From NCBI GenBank assembly GCA_963700775.1, contig CAVOYU010000005.1, positions 124,001 through 188,000 on the forward strand: a stretch of 64,000 bases of DNA, written 5' to 3'. This DNA comes from Thermohalobaculum sp963700775. GTDB lineage: Bacteria; Pseudomonadota; Alphaproteobacteria; Rhodobacterales; Rhodobacteraceae. Shown here piece by piece: positions 44,146 through 52,604 of this stretch. Numbering within the stretch: position 1 is the stretch's first letter; every line of letters starts with the position of its first letter. The notes beneath the pieces are model-generated. The model was not told the DNA's origin. It saw only the letters and a program-made list of their open reading frames with translations, and made no database searches. Made by a program: the position numbers and the translations under genes.

Positions 44146-46199
44146 TGCGTGCCGCCGCCCTCTCGCCGGCCGCGGCGCGGGCCGATGCGCAATGGTCCGA
44201 GAAGCGGACGATCGCTCTGGTGCTTCTCGGCCTCGCATTGGCGGCCGCCCTGGCGCGGCCCGTCCTGCCCCAGGGGCTGGTGATCCGCCAGGAGGTCGGC
44301 GTATTGCCCTGGGCGCTCTGGCTCGACGCCATCTTCAACTTCGTGCGTGATGACCTCGGCCTGATCCACCTGACCCGGACGATCTCGGGTGGCCTCGAGT
44401 ACCTGCTGGATGCGACGGCCAATCTTCTCTACGGCAAGCGCCGCTGGCCCTATCTCGGGCCAATCCCCTGGACCGCGATCGCCGCGCCGGCCGTGGTGCT
44501 CGGCTACTATCTCGGCGGCTGGCGGATGGCGCTGATCGCCGGCGGCACCTTCGCCTGGACGGCGCTGATCGGCCAGTGGGATCTGGCAATGCAGACCATG
44601 TCGGTGATCGTGGTCGCGGCCCCGGTCGCCTTCCTGTTGGGGCTGGGCTTCGGCATCCTGGCCTGGAAATCCCCCGCGTTCGACAAGGCGATGCGTCCGG
44701 TCCTCGCCGTGCTCCAGACGCTTCCCTTCTTCACCTATCTCCTGCCGGCGGTGATCTTCTTCAAGGTCGGCCCCACGGCCGGCTGCGTCGCCACCATCGT
44801 CTACGCCGTGCCGCCAATGATCCTGATGACCACGCTGGGGCTCCGGAAAGTTCCGCCCGAGGTGGTCGAAGCCGGCAAGATGTCCGGTTGCACAAGCTGG
44901 CAGATGCTGCGGCACGTCTATCTGCCAACGGCGCGCACCGAGATCCTGGTCGGCGTCAACCAGGTGATCATGCTCTGCCTCGCCATGGTGGTGCTGACCG
45001 CCTTCATCGGCATGCCGGGGCTGGGCGCCAAGCTTCTGGCGATGATGAATTCGTTCAAGATCGGACGGAGCTTCGAGATCGGCGTCACCATCGTGCTGAT
45101 CGCGGTGATGCTGGACCGGCTGTCGAAGCAGTGGATCGTCAAGCAGCCCGAGCACTTCCCGCGCGGCACGCCCTGGTGGCAGCGCCATGCCTATCTGCTC
45201 GGCGCCATCGGCGCCTTCGCCGCCTTCTGTGTCGTCGCCTGGCTGGTTCGCGATCTGCCGGATGTCGCCATCGCCGACCTCACCAGCCCGGAGGCCGCGG
45301 GCGGGCCGGTCGGCTACGTGCTTGGCATCCTCGACGAGGTCGGCCGCACCCAGTCGCTCAGCCAGGGCGGCCTGATCGACGATCTGATCAAGGGCTTCCT
45401 CGACATCGACGCCGTGCAGGCGGTCACCGAGTGGCTCCGCTGGTTCCTGAACGTCTGGGTGCTGATTCCGTTCCGCAACGCGCTGCTGTGGCTGCCGATC
45501 CCGACGGTGGTGCTGGCGATCGCCTCGGTCGGCTACCTGGTCGGTGGCCGGCGCTCGGCGCTGATCGGAGGCGGGTTCTTCGTCATCATCGCGCTCACGG
45601 GATGGTGGGACCGGGCGATCATCACCCTCTACACGGTGATCTCGGCGGTGCTGCTGGCGACGCTCATCGGCCTGCCGCTGGCGGTCTGGGCGTCGCGGTC
45701 CGGGAAATGGGCGAGCCGCATCCTGCTGTTCTGCGACACCGCCCAGACCTTCCCCAGCTTCATCTACCTGATTCCGGCGATCATGCTGTTCGGGGTGAAT
45801 GACGTCGCCGTGGTGTTCTCGATACTTATATTCACCCTTGTGCCGCTGACCCGCTATACCATCGAGGGGCTCCGCGGCGTGCCGGCGGAGCTGACCGAGG
45901 CCGCCGACATGTCGGGCGCCACCCGCAGCCAGAAGCTCTGGAACGTGCAGCTTCCGCTGGCGCTGCCGACCATGGCGGTCGGCTTCAACCAGGCGATCAT
46001 GTTCGCGTTCTTCATGGTCATCATCGCCGCCTTCATCGGCACCCAGGACCTCGGCCAGGAGCTGCAGCGGACGCTGGCCGGTACCGATCTCGGCAAGAAT
46101 TTCGTCCTTGGCATGTGCGTGGCGCTGATGGCGCTGACCTTCGACCACATCATCACGCGCTGGTCCGTAGACCGGCGCCGGGCCCTGGGAGTCGGCTGA
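44145..46199 (+). CDS. tmoV: TMAO ABC transporter, duplicated permease
   Basis: 684-residue inner-membrane protein containing two ProW-type permease domains in tandem. The EAA loops are EVVEAGKMSGCTSWQMLRHV in the first half and ELTEAADMSGATRSQKLWNV in the second, each followed by FNQAIM- or VNQVIM-like membrane segments, so one chain supplies both halves of the pore. About 12 or more helices. Start and stop overlap tmoW and tdm by TGATG, indicating strict co-translation. Confidence 0.9.
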   Translation: MRAAALSPAAARADAQWSEKRTIALVLLGLALAAALARPVLPQGLVIRQEVGVLPWALWLDAIFNFVRDDLGLIHLTRTISGGLEYLLDATANLLYGKRRWPYLGPIPWTAIAAPAVVLGYYLGGWRMALIAGGTFAWTALIGQWDLAMQTMSVIVVAAPVAFLLGLGFGILAWKSPAFDKAMRPVLAVLQTLPFFTYLLPAVIFFKVGPTAGCVATIVYAVPPMILMTTLGLRKVPPEVVEAGKMSGCTSWQMLRHVYLPTARTEILVGVNQVIMLCLAMVVLTAFIGMPGLGAKLLAMMNSFKIGRSFEIGVTIVLIAVMLDRLSKQWIVKQPEHFPRGTPWWQRHAYLLGAIGAFAAFCVVAWLVRDLPDVAIADLTSPEAAGGPVGYVLGILDEVGRTQSLSQGGLIDDLIKGFLDIDAVQAVTEWLRWFLNVWVLIPFRNALLWLPIPTVVLAIASVGYLVGGRRSALIGGGFFVIIALTGWWDRAIITLYTVISAVLLATLIGLPLAVWASRSGKWASRILLFCDTAQTFPSFIYLIPAIMLFGVNDVAVVFSILIFTLVPLTRYTIEGLRGVPAELTEAADMSGATRSQKLWNVQLPLALPTMAVGFNQAIMFAFFMVIIAAFIGTQDLGQELQRTLAGTDLGKNFVLGMCVALMALTFDHIITRWSVDRRRALGVG

Positions 46200-48571
46200 T
46201 GGGACTGATGCTACCGTTCGAACGCCCCTATGCCCGCGGCGGCATCGTCACCCCCGGCCTGCCGATCCTGCCGCATGGGGTCGAGCGTCATCCGGTACCG
46301 GGCGGCGGTTCGCGGGCGGTCCGGATCGACAAGGGCGACGAGATCTGGGTGGTGGACCGCGAGGGTCTGCAGGTCGCCGAGTTGGTGTTCTTCGGCCCCG
46401 ACGGCCGCTCGGATGCCGGGATGATCGGCCTGAAGGGCCTCGGCGACGCGAAGGGAATCAAGGCGGCGCTGGCCTCGGGCGACGCCTCCGGGCGGCGGGT
46501 GCTGAAGGCGCTCGAGACCGCAGGCTTCGACATCGGCCGGGCCGATGCGGCGCGGCTGTTCGCCGGCGGCTCGAGGCCCGGCGAGAGCGCCACGATCCAC
46601 GCCGCCTCCGACGGGCTTCTGATCATCTGCGCCCCGGCCGCGCCGATGGAGCCGCAGTCCCAGGACACGGCGACCGAGCTCATCGTCTATGTCCGCCGCG
46701 CCGATCCGGGCCCGGCGAAGGGCGGTCATGCTGCGCCCGACCCGCTGGCCGACCCTCTCCTCGACCTCAACATCCTGCCCGGCGAGGCGAAGGGCTACGA
46801 GGTCAGGGCCGGGCAGTTCATCCAGATCCTCGACGTCCAGGGCCGCGAGTGCTCGGACTTCCAGGCCCTGTCCCTGAGGGCGCTCGACAAGGGGCTCGAG
46901 CGGGACATCGACCCGACCTCGACGCGCTCCTTCATGGGTCGTCTCTATCCGGAGCCGGGGCTCTACTCGAAATACTGGTCCTCGGACCAGGAGGCGCTGG
47001 TCGAGGTCGTTCAGGACACCTGCGGCCGGCACGACACGTTCGGGCTGGCCTGCACCCAGCGCTACTACGACGACATGGGCTATCCCGGCCACGTCAACTG
47101 CACCGACAACATCAACCGCGACCTCGCCCGCTGGGGCGTGAGGCCGCGCGGCGGCTGGCCGGCGATCAACTTCTTCTTCAACACCATGCTCGACGACGCC
47201 AACGCCATCGGCATGGACGACCCGTGGTCGCGTCCCGGCGACTACGTTCTGGTCCGCGCGCTGACCGACCTCGTCTGCGTCTCCAGCGCCTGCCCCTGCG
47301 ACATCGACCCGGCGAACGGCTGGAACCCGACCGACATCCAGGTGCGGGTCTATGGCGCCGGCGAGGATTTCCAGCGATCGAAAGGCTTCCGGATGACCAC
47401 CGACAGCCCCGTCCAGGCGACGAAGAAGACCGGCTTCCACGACTGCTTCGCCCGCCACACCCGTGACTTCGCCGAGTACAACGGCTACTGGCTGGCGAAC
47501 CAATTCACCAACCACGGCAAGATCGCCGAGTACTGGGCCTGCCGCGAGGGCGCGGTGGTGATGGACCTCTCGCCGCTCCGCAAGTACGAGATCACCGGCC
47601 CCGACGCCGAGGCGCTGATGCAGCTCTGCGTCACCCGCGACATGAAGAAGCTCGCCACGGGGCAGGTGGTCTACACCGCCGTCTGCTACGAGCATGGCGG
47701 CATGATCGACGACGGCACCGTGTTCCGCCTCGGCGACAACAACTTCCGCTGGATCGGCGGCAACGACCTCTCCGGCCTCTGGATGCGCGAGCAGGCCGAG
47801 AAGCGCGGCATGAACGCCTGGGTGCGCAATTCCACCGACCAGCTCTGCAACATCGCGGTGCAGGGGCCGAAATCGCGCGAGATCCTGAAGCGGGTGATCT
47901 GGACGGCCCCCACCCAGGCCTCGGTCGAGGAGCTCGGCTGGTTCCGCTTCGCCATCGGCAGGATCGGCGATTACCAGGGGACGCCGCTGGTCGTTAGCCG
48001 CACCGGCTACACGGGCGAGCTCGGCTACGAGGTGTTCTGCCACCCGAAGGACGCGGCGGTGGTTTTCGACGCGGTCTGGGAGGCCGGGCAGCCGCATGGG
48101 CTGATCCCCTTCGGCCTCGGCGCCCTCGACATGGTGCGGATCGAGGCCGGGCTGATCTTCGCCGGCTTCGAATTCTCGGACCAGACCGACCCCTTCGAGG
48201 CCGGGATCGGCTTCACCGTGCCGCTGAAGGCCAAGACCGACGACTTCATCGGCAAGGCGGCGCTCGAGCGGCGCAAGGCGAGCCCCGGCCGCAGGCTCGT
48301 CGGCCTCGACATCGCGGGCGGAAAGGTCCCCTCGCATGGCGACTGCATCCGCGTCGGCCGCGCCCAGGTGGGCGAGATCACCTCGGCGATGAAATCCCCC
48401 GTCCTCGGCAAGGTCATCGCGCTCGCCCGCGTCGACGTCACCCACGCCGCCGAAGGCACCGTGCTGGAGGTCGGCCAGCTCGACGGCCGGCAGAAGCGCC
48501 TCGAGGCCCGCATCGTGCCCTTCCCGCATTTCGACCCGGCCAAGGAGCGGGTGAAAGGGAACTACGGTTGA
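46199..48571 (+). CDS. tdm: TMAO demethylase
   Basis: 790-residue two-domain enzyme splitting TMAO to dimethylamine and formaldehyde, with formaldehyde captured on tetrahydrofolate. The N-terminal DUF1989 part (about 1-400) has Cys301, Cys365 and Cys367; the 64- and 2-residue spacing is the same as in the three-cysteine zinc site reported for Methylocella Tdm. The C-terminal part (about 425-785) is a GcvT-like folate domain (EYWACREGAVVMDLSPL, VSRTGYTGELGYEVFCHP). The start at 46199 overlaps the tmoV stop. Last gene of the tmoXWV-tdm unit. Confidence 0.92.
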   Translation: MGLMLPFERPYARGGIVTPGLPILPHGVERHPVPGGGSRAVRIDKGDEIWVVDREGLQVAELVFFGPDGRSDAGMIGLKGLGDAKGIKAALASGDASGRRVLKALETAGFDIGRADAARLFAGGSRPGESATIHAASDGLLIICAPAAPMEPQSQDTATELIVYVRRADPGPAKGGHAAPDPLADPLLDLNILPGEAKGYEVRAGQFIQILDVQGRECSDFQALSLRALDKGLERDIDPTSTRSFMGRLYPEPGLYSKYWSSDQEALVEVVQDTCGRHDTFGLACTQRYYDDMGYPGHVNCTDNINRDLARWGVRPRGGWPAINFFFNTMLDDANAIGMDDPWSRPGDYVLVRALTDLVCVSSACPCDIDPANGWNPTDIQVRVYGAGEDFQRSKGFRMTTDSPVQATKKTGFHDCFARHTRDFAEYNGYWLANQFTNHGKIAEYWACREGAVVMDLSPLRKYEITGPDAEALMQLCVTRDMKKLATGQVVYTAVCYEHGGMIDDGTVFRLGDNNFRWIGGNDLSGLWMREQAEKRGMNAWVRNSTDQLCNIAVQGPKSREILKRVIWTAPTQASVEELGWFRFAIGRIGDYQGTPLVVSRTGYTGELGYEVFCHPKDAAVVFDAVWEAGQPHGLIPFGLGALDMVRIEAGLIFAGFEFSDQTDPFEAGIGFTVPLKAKTDDFIGKAALERRKASPGRRLVGLDIAGGKVPSHGDCIRVGRAQVGEITSAMKSPVLGKVIALARVDVTHAAEGTVLEVGQLDGRQKRLEARIVPFPHFDPAKERVKGNYG

Positions 48572-48990
48572 GGCGCGTGAGATCTCTGGTCTTTCGCCAG
48601 ACTCTCGCGCAATTGGGCCAGAATTGGTTCTCTCGCCGGGGTTGTGGCCGACATCTTTGCGCCATTCGATAATGCGGTGCCCATCATGTTACTGTTGCAT
48701 CGAGGCACTGTAATATAACGGAAAATCCAGCAGGTCCGCCGACAGTTGACCAATTTCTCCTCTGGTCGTCGGCTGTCCGCAGTGAATATTTTTTCACGCC
48801 CGTAAAAATCTTTCATGCGCGTTGTTTTCACGCTTGAGGTTTGGGCCAGTTTTGGCTCAGAATATCAGGCAATTACCGGGGGGTAGGTCGGCCCGGCGGG
48901 GCGCGGCCTCGGATACCCCGGACGGTTTCTCGCGTTCGGGGCGCGTGACAGACCGCCGACAATCATGCCTCGCTGAAGGGGAGAGATCGC
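48572..48990 (+). promoter_or_regulatory. 419-bp upstream region of amt with repeats and a weak sigma-54-like element
   Basis: No gene seen. Notable elements: gtgaatattttttcac at 48782-48797 (5-bp dyad), ttttcacgc at 48791-48799 repeated at 48825-48833, and tgggccagttttggc at 48842-48856, where GG and GC are spaced as in -24/-12 sigma-54 promoters (GG 48843-48844, GC 48855-48856) though the -14 base is not the preferred T. Ammonium transporter genes are often NtrC/sigma-54 controlled, so nitrogen regulation is plausible. The remaining leader (48857-48990) is G/C-rich. Confidence 0.35.
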
Positions 48991-50415
48991 ATGGACACCG
49001 ATATCGGTGCTCTGACAGTCATCTTCACCGAGTTCTATTACTGGGTGACGGTGCCGATGATGTTCCTCATCCATGTGGGATTCTGCATGTATGAGGTCGG
49101 CGCCTCGCGGCGCAAGAACCACCTCCACACGTTGATGAAGAACACGATGGTGATCCCTCTGGTCACGATCACGTTCTATTTCTTCGGCTGGTGGATCTAT
49201 TTCGCCTTCCCCAATGGCCCGGGCATCACCGGCGGACTGGTCGAGAACACCAGCGCGCTGCCCTGGTCCGAGATCATGGGCACCCATCTGGGTGGACCCG
49301 GCGTCAACGACGCCGATGCGGTTCCCTACGGCAACATGGTCTGGGCGCGGCTGAACGGCGTGTTCTGGGCGGCGTTCCTGCTGTTCTCCTGGACCGCGGC
49401 CTCGATCGTGTCGGGCGCCACCATCGAGCGCATCCGGCCCTCTGCCTTCTGGATCGTCGCGGTGCTGGTCGGGTCCGTGACCTGGATCATCGACGCGGCC
49501 TGGGGCTGGCATCCGGACGGCTGGATGGTCACCCAGCTCGGCTATCACGACGCCTATGCCTCGGGCGTGATCCATGCCATCGCCGGCGGTGCGGCGCTGG
49601 GCGTCATCATCCCGCTCGGGCCGAGACTCGGCAAGTTCGCGGCCGACGGCACACCGCGCAACATCAACCCGCACAACAAGTGGCTGGTGACGATCGGGCT
49701 GTTCCTGATCTACTGCGGCTTCTGGGGGTTCTACGTCGCCTGCAACGTGCCGATCATCGACCACGGCACGATCGGCGGGGCCGAGGGCATCAAGAACTTC
49801 ACGGCGACCACGATCTACCTGACGCCCACCACCCTGTCGGCGATCGTGTTCAACTTCCTGATGTCGCTCTCGGGCGGTCTGATTGCCGGCTATGTTGTGT
49901 CGAAGGGCGAGGCGTTCTGGACCTACTCCTGCGGCCTCGCCGGGGTGATTGCCGCCTCGGCCGGCAACGACCTCTACCATCCGATCCAGGCGATGCTGAT
50001 CGGCGCGGTGGGGGCGGTCTGCGCCTACAAGCTGCACTACTGGGTCGAGAACCGCTTCAAGATCGACGACCCGGTCGGTGCAGTGGCCGTCCATGGCTAC
50101 ACGGGCTTCATTGGCCTGGTGATCGCCGGCTTCATGCTCTGGGGCCATCCCGCCACCGCCGCCTATCACGAGACGACCACGCTCATCACGCCCTGGGGCA
50201 ACTTCCTCGGCGCGGTGATCATGTTCGGCGTGCTGGGTTTCGTGCCCGCCTTCGTGGTCGCGAAGATCCTGAACGGAATGGGGATGCTCAGAGTGCCCGC
50301 GGCGGTCGAACTGGTTGGCCTCGACATGAGCGAGGACATGGCCGAGGAAATGGACGCGATCGAGGTTTCGCAGGCCGACATCGCCGAGGCCAAGCGCCTC
50401 GGCCTGCTGACCTGA
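48991..50415 (+). CDS. amt: Ammonium transporter (Amt family)
   Basis: 474-residue membrane protein with about 11 helices. The pore twin-His motifs are VIHAIAGGAALG and VHGYTGFIGL; EVGASRRKNHLHTLMKN and FWTYSCGLAGVIAASAGNDLYHP fit the Amt/AmtB fold. A charged C-terminal tail (SEDMAEEMDAIEVSQADI) would be the regulatory region touched by GlnK in other Amts, but no glnK gene is next to it. Placed directly after tdm, it probably recovers ammonium lost during methylamine breakdown. Confidence 0.9.
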   Translation: MDTDIGALTVIFTEFYYWVTVPMMFLIHVGFCMYEVGASRRKNHLHTLMKNTMVIPLVTITFYFFGWWIYFAFPNGPGITGGLVENTSALPWSEIMGTHLGGPGVNDADAVPYGNMVWARLNGVFWAAFLLFSWTAASIVSGATIERIRPSAFWIVAVLVGSVTWIIDAAWGWHPDGWMVTQLGYHDAYASGVIHAIAGGAALGVIIPLGPRLGKFAADGTPRNINPHNKWLVTIGLFLIYCGFWGFYVACNVPIIDHGTIGGAEGIKNFTATTIYLTPTTLSAIVFNFLMSLSGGLIAGYVVSKGEAFWTYSCGLAGVIAASAGNDLYHPIQAMLIGAVGAVCAYKLHYWVENRFKIDDPVGAVAVHGYTGFIGLVIAGFMLWGHPATAAYHETTTLITPWGNFLGAVIMFGVLGFVPAFVVAKILNGMGMLRVPAAVELVGLDMSEDMAEEMDAIEVSQADIAEAKRLGLLT

Positions 50416-50439
50416 CGATGGACGGAAGGAGGACCGAAA

Positions 50440-50688
50440 ATGCCTAGCATGCAGTTCCTGTCGACGACCATCGTCGAGACCTGGAAAGGCGCGAACCTCG
50501 CCGAGATCGGACCGATCTATCCGATGGTCGGGTCGGAGTTCGTCCTGTTCATAATCGGGCTCGTCTTCTGGATCGCGTTCCACTTCAAGCAGGCGTCGAT
50601 CGAAAGGAAGGAGATGGCCGCCGACGCGGAGGCGGCCAGGAGCCCCGAGCGGTTGAGCCGGGTGTTCGCCGACGAGGCGAAACACTGA
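50440..50688 (+). CDS. Small one-helix membrane protein paired with amt
   Basis: 82 residues with an excellent GGAAGGAGGA ribosome-binding site 24 bp after the amt stop. A hydrophobic helix (about 32-49, FVLFIIGLVFWIAFHF) is followed by a charged cytoplasmic tail (KQASIERKEMAADAEAAR). Not recognised. Followed by a terminator, so it is the last gene of a two-gene amt unit; possibly an accessory or regulatory subunit of the transporter. Confidence 0.75.
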   Translation: MPSMQFLSTTIVETWKGANLAEIGPIYPMVGSEFVLFIIGLVFWIAFHFKQASIERKEMAADAEAARSPERLSRVFADEAKH

Positions 50689-50732
50689 CGCCGGCGCGTT
50701 GACAGAGGCCCGACGGGCTTACAAAACCCGAT

Positions 50733-50753
50733 GGGGCCGGCGCTGCCGGCCCC
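50733..50753 (+). terminator. Intrinsic terminator after the amt unit
   Basis: Perfect 9-bp stem ggggccggc / gccggcccc with a three-base loop, then ttccgttt. 44 bp beyond the stop at 50688. It argues that the next gene starts at the GTG at 50782 and not further upstream. Confidence 0.7.
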
Positions 50754-50781
50754 TTCCGTTTCACAGGTTCGGGGGCGCGAG

Positions 50782-51675
50782 GTGGCAATCAGTGTCGAAC
50801 TCGACATCGCGCCCGACGATGCCGCCGCCTTCGACCGCGACGGCTTCCTGATCCGCGAGCGGCTTCTCTCGCCCGCCGATGTCGAGCTGCTGCGGGATGC
50901 GATGGCGCGGTGCTTCGACGGCCGCTACGACAGCGGCCTGATGCCGGACGAGGTGAACTGGCGCCCCGGCCAGGACCCGCATGCGACCCGCCAGATCTGC
51001 AACGGCTGGAAGGCCAGCCGGGCGATCGCGGCGGCGGTGCTGCACCCGGCCCTCGGCCGCGCGGTGGCCCTGCTGAATCGCTGGCCCGGCGCGCGGCTCG
51101 CCCAGGACAACCTGCTGTGGAAGCCGCCGATGGCGGATGGCGTGCCGGGCGGCACGCTGGGGATGCACCAGGACAGCGCCTATGCGGTCTGGGCCGATCC
51201 GGGGCTGATGTGCACGGTCTGGATCGCCCTCGACGACGTCAGCGCCGCGGGCGGCACCATGGAGTTCGCCCGCGGCTCGCACCGCTGGCGCCGCCCGGCG
51301 CCCGCGGGCGAGTTCCACAACCCGGCCGACTACCGGGCCGCCTTCCGCCGGGCGGCGGAGGCGGAAGGCGCGCGCGATCCGGAGATGGTGCCGGTCGAGG
51401 TGCCCGCCGGCGGTGGCTCGATCCATCATGGCTGGCTCTGGCACGGCTCGGGGCCGAACCGCACCGGCAACCCGCGCCGGGCGCTGGTGTCGCACTGCCT
51501 CTCGTCGGAGGCGCGCTTCACCTCCGAGGTCGGCTATGTCTATAGCCGCTACAAGCGGCTCGGTTCCGACGCGATGGACGAGGCCTTCTTCCCGGTGCTC
51601 TGGACCGAGGCTGGTGGGCGCTCCACCTTCATCGACGCCTATGCCGGCGGCGCGCTGCCCTGGCACGCCGCCTGA
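50782..51675 (+). CDS. Phytanoyl-CoA dioxygenase (PhyH) family non-heme iron oxygenase
   Basis: 297-residue Fe(II)/2-oxoglutarate dioxygenase. The facial triad is His-x-Asp in GMHQDSAYAVW and the distal His in SIHHGWLWHGSGPN; Arg in GNPRRALVSH would hold 2-oxoglutarate. The N-terminus FDRDGFLIRERLLSPADV is the usual PhyH start. GTG at 50782 follows GGGGGCGCG and lies after the terminator. Substrate unknown; relatives hydroxylate ectoine, phytanoyl-CoA, aminated or N-methylated compounds. Ends 16 bp before the GFA gene. Confidence 0.85.
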   Translation: MAISVELDIAPDDAAAFDRDGFLIRERLLSPADVELLRDAMARCFDGRYDSGLMPDEVNWRPGQDPHATRQICNGWKASRAIAAAVLHPALGRAVALLNRWPGARLAQDNLLWKPPMADGVPGGTLGMHQDSAYAVWADPGLMCTVWIALDDVSAAGGTMEFARGSHRWRRPAPAGEFHNPADYRAAFRRAAEAEGARDPEMVPVEVPAGGGSIHHGWLWHGSGPNRTGNPRRALVSHCLSSEARFTSEVGYVYSRYKRLGSDAMDEAFFPVLWTEAGGRSTFIDAYAGGALPWHAA

Positions 51676-51691
51676 CAGTGAGGACGCGGCC

Positions 51692-52105
51692 ATGCACGTC
51701 ACCGGAGGCTGTTTCTGCGGCCAGGTCAGATACGAAACCGAGGTCGACCCGGCGCAGGTCTTCATCTGCCACTGCACCGACTGCCAGCGGCACTCGGGCA
51801 CCGCCTATGGCGTGGTGGTCGCGGTGCCGCCGGGCGGGTTCCGGCTGTTGCGGGGCAGCCTCAAGACCTTCGACAAGACCGCCGACAGCGGCCGGGTGCG
51901 GGTGCTGTCGTTCTGCCCCGATTGCGGCACCCGGATCCACGCCACCGCGAAGGGCGATCCCGAGGGGTTCACCGGGCTCCGCCTCGGCACCGTCGACCAG
52001 CGCGCGGAACTGAGGCCGGTGGCGCAGGTGTTTTGCCGCTCCGCGCTCGGCTGGGTGCAGGATCTGGGCGGCGTGCGCGCCTATCCGGGCGGCAGGCCGG
52101 GCTGA
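51692..52105 (+). CDS. GFA-fold zinc protein (glutathione-dependent formaldehyde-activating enzyme family)
   Basis: 137-residue protein with the zinc ligands of the GFA/CENP-V fold: GCFCGQVRY, CHCTDCQRHSG and FCPDCGTRI. Paracoccus Gfa was named for binding formaldehyde and glutathione, though most members have other or unknown roles. Proximity to Tdm, which releases formaldehyde, makes a link attractive but unproven. Confidence 0.85.
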   Translation: MHVTGGCFCGQVRYETEVDPAQVFICHCTDCQRHSGTAYGVVVAVPPGGFRLLRGSLKTFDKTADSGRVRVLSFCPDCGTRIHATAKGDPEGFTGLRLGTVDQRAELRPVAQVFCRSALGWVQDLGGVRAYPGGRPG

Positions 52106-52270
52106 GGGCGCCCCTTGCCGGCTCCCCGCGGTCGGCGTATATGTTGCTCCGCGTGGCTCTCGGCCCGCCACGCGCCAGCCGGCCGACGCCGGGACGTGGT
52201 TTCTCTCTTGAACGTCCCAAACGCCGCGACCGACTGCCAGGCAGTCGTCAAGGGTCGTTGCGAGGAATTC

Positions 52271-52585
52271 ATGATCCTGGTCTCGGGTGTGGTGCTCGTC
52301 GTGGCATCGGTCGCCTTGCTGCATCTCGGCCGCTGGTATGTCAGCCGCCCCGGCGTCAGCGACGCCAACGGGCGCTCCTTCGCCGGCGAGACCTTCGCGC
52401 TGGTCTTCACCACCCTGTTCAGCCTCGGCTTCGTGCTGGCGGTCGGCGAGGCGATCGTGCATTTCAGCGCCCTCAACGCCGTCAAGCTGCTGGTCGCGAT
52501 CGCTGTCGCCTGGTTCGGCTCGCGCTGGGTCGCCCGGACCTCGGCCCGCCTCCAGGCCCGGAGGCCCGCCGCCCCGTCGGCCTGA
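52271..52585 (+). CDS. Small two- or three-helix membrane protein, unknown
   Basis: 104 residues: helices at about 2-19, 38-58 and 67-84 by hydrophobicity (LVSGVVLVVASVALLHL, ALVFTTLFSLGFVLAVG, VKLLVAIAVAWFG) and a basic C-terminus. The ATG at 52271 follows GAGGAATTC; a longer open frame upstream has no such signal. Not recognised as a known family. Convergent with the DMT gene. Confidence 0.6.
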   Translation: MILVSGVVLVVASVALLHLGRWYVSRPGVSDANGRSFAGETFALVFTTLFSLGFVLAVGEAIVHFSALNAVKLLVAIAVAWFGSRWVARTSARLQARRPAAPSA

Positions 52586-52604
52586 ACCGCGAGGTGGCCG
52601 CTCC

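Noticed and set aside
46199..48571. Annotating tdm as glycine cleavage T-protein or dimethylglycine dehydrogenase
   Set aside because: The N-terminal DUF1989 domain with three spaced Cys, total length and tmoXWV coupling fit Tdm; there is no FAD-binding oxidase domain.
43899..50685. Three very long minus-strand open frames opposite tmoW/tmoV, tdm and amt (500-770 codons)
   Set aside because: Low-complexity His/Arg/Asp/Gly composition and exact opposition to conserved genes with good ribosome-binding sites; typical GC-rich antisense shadows.
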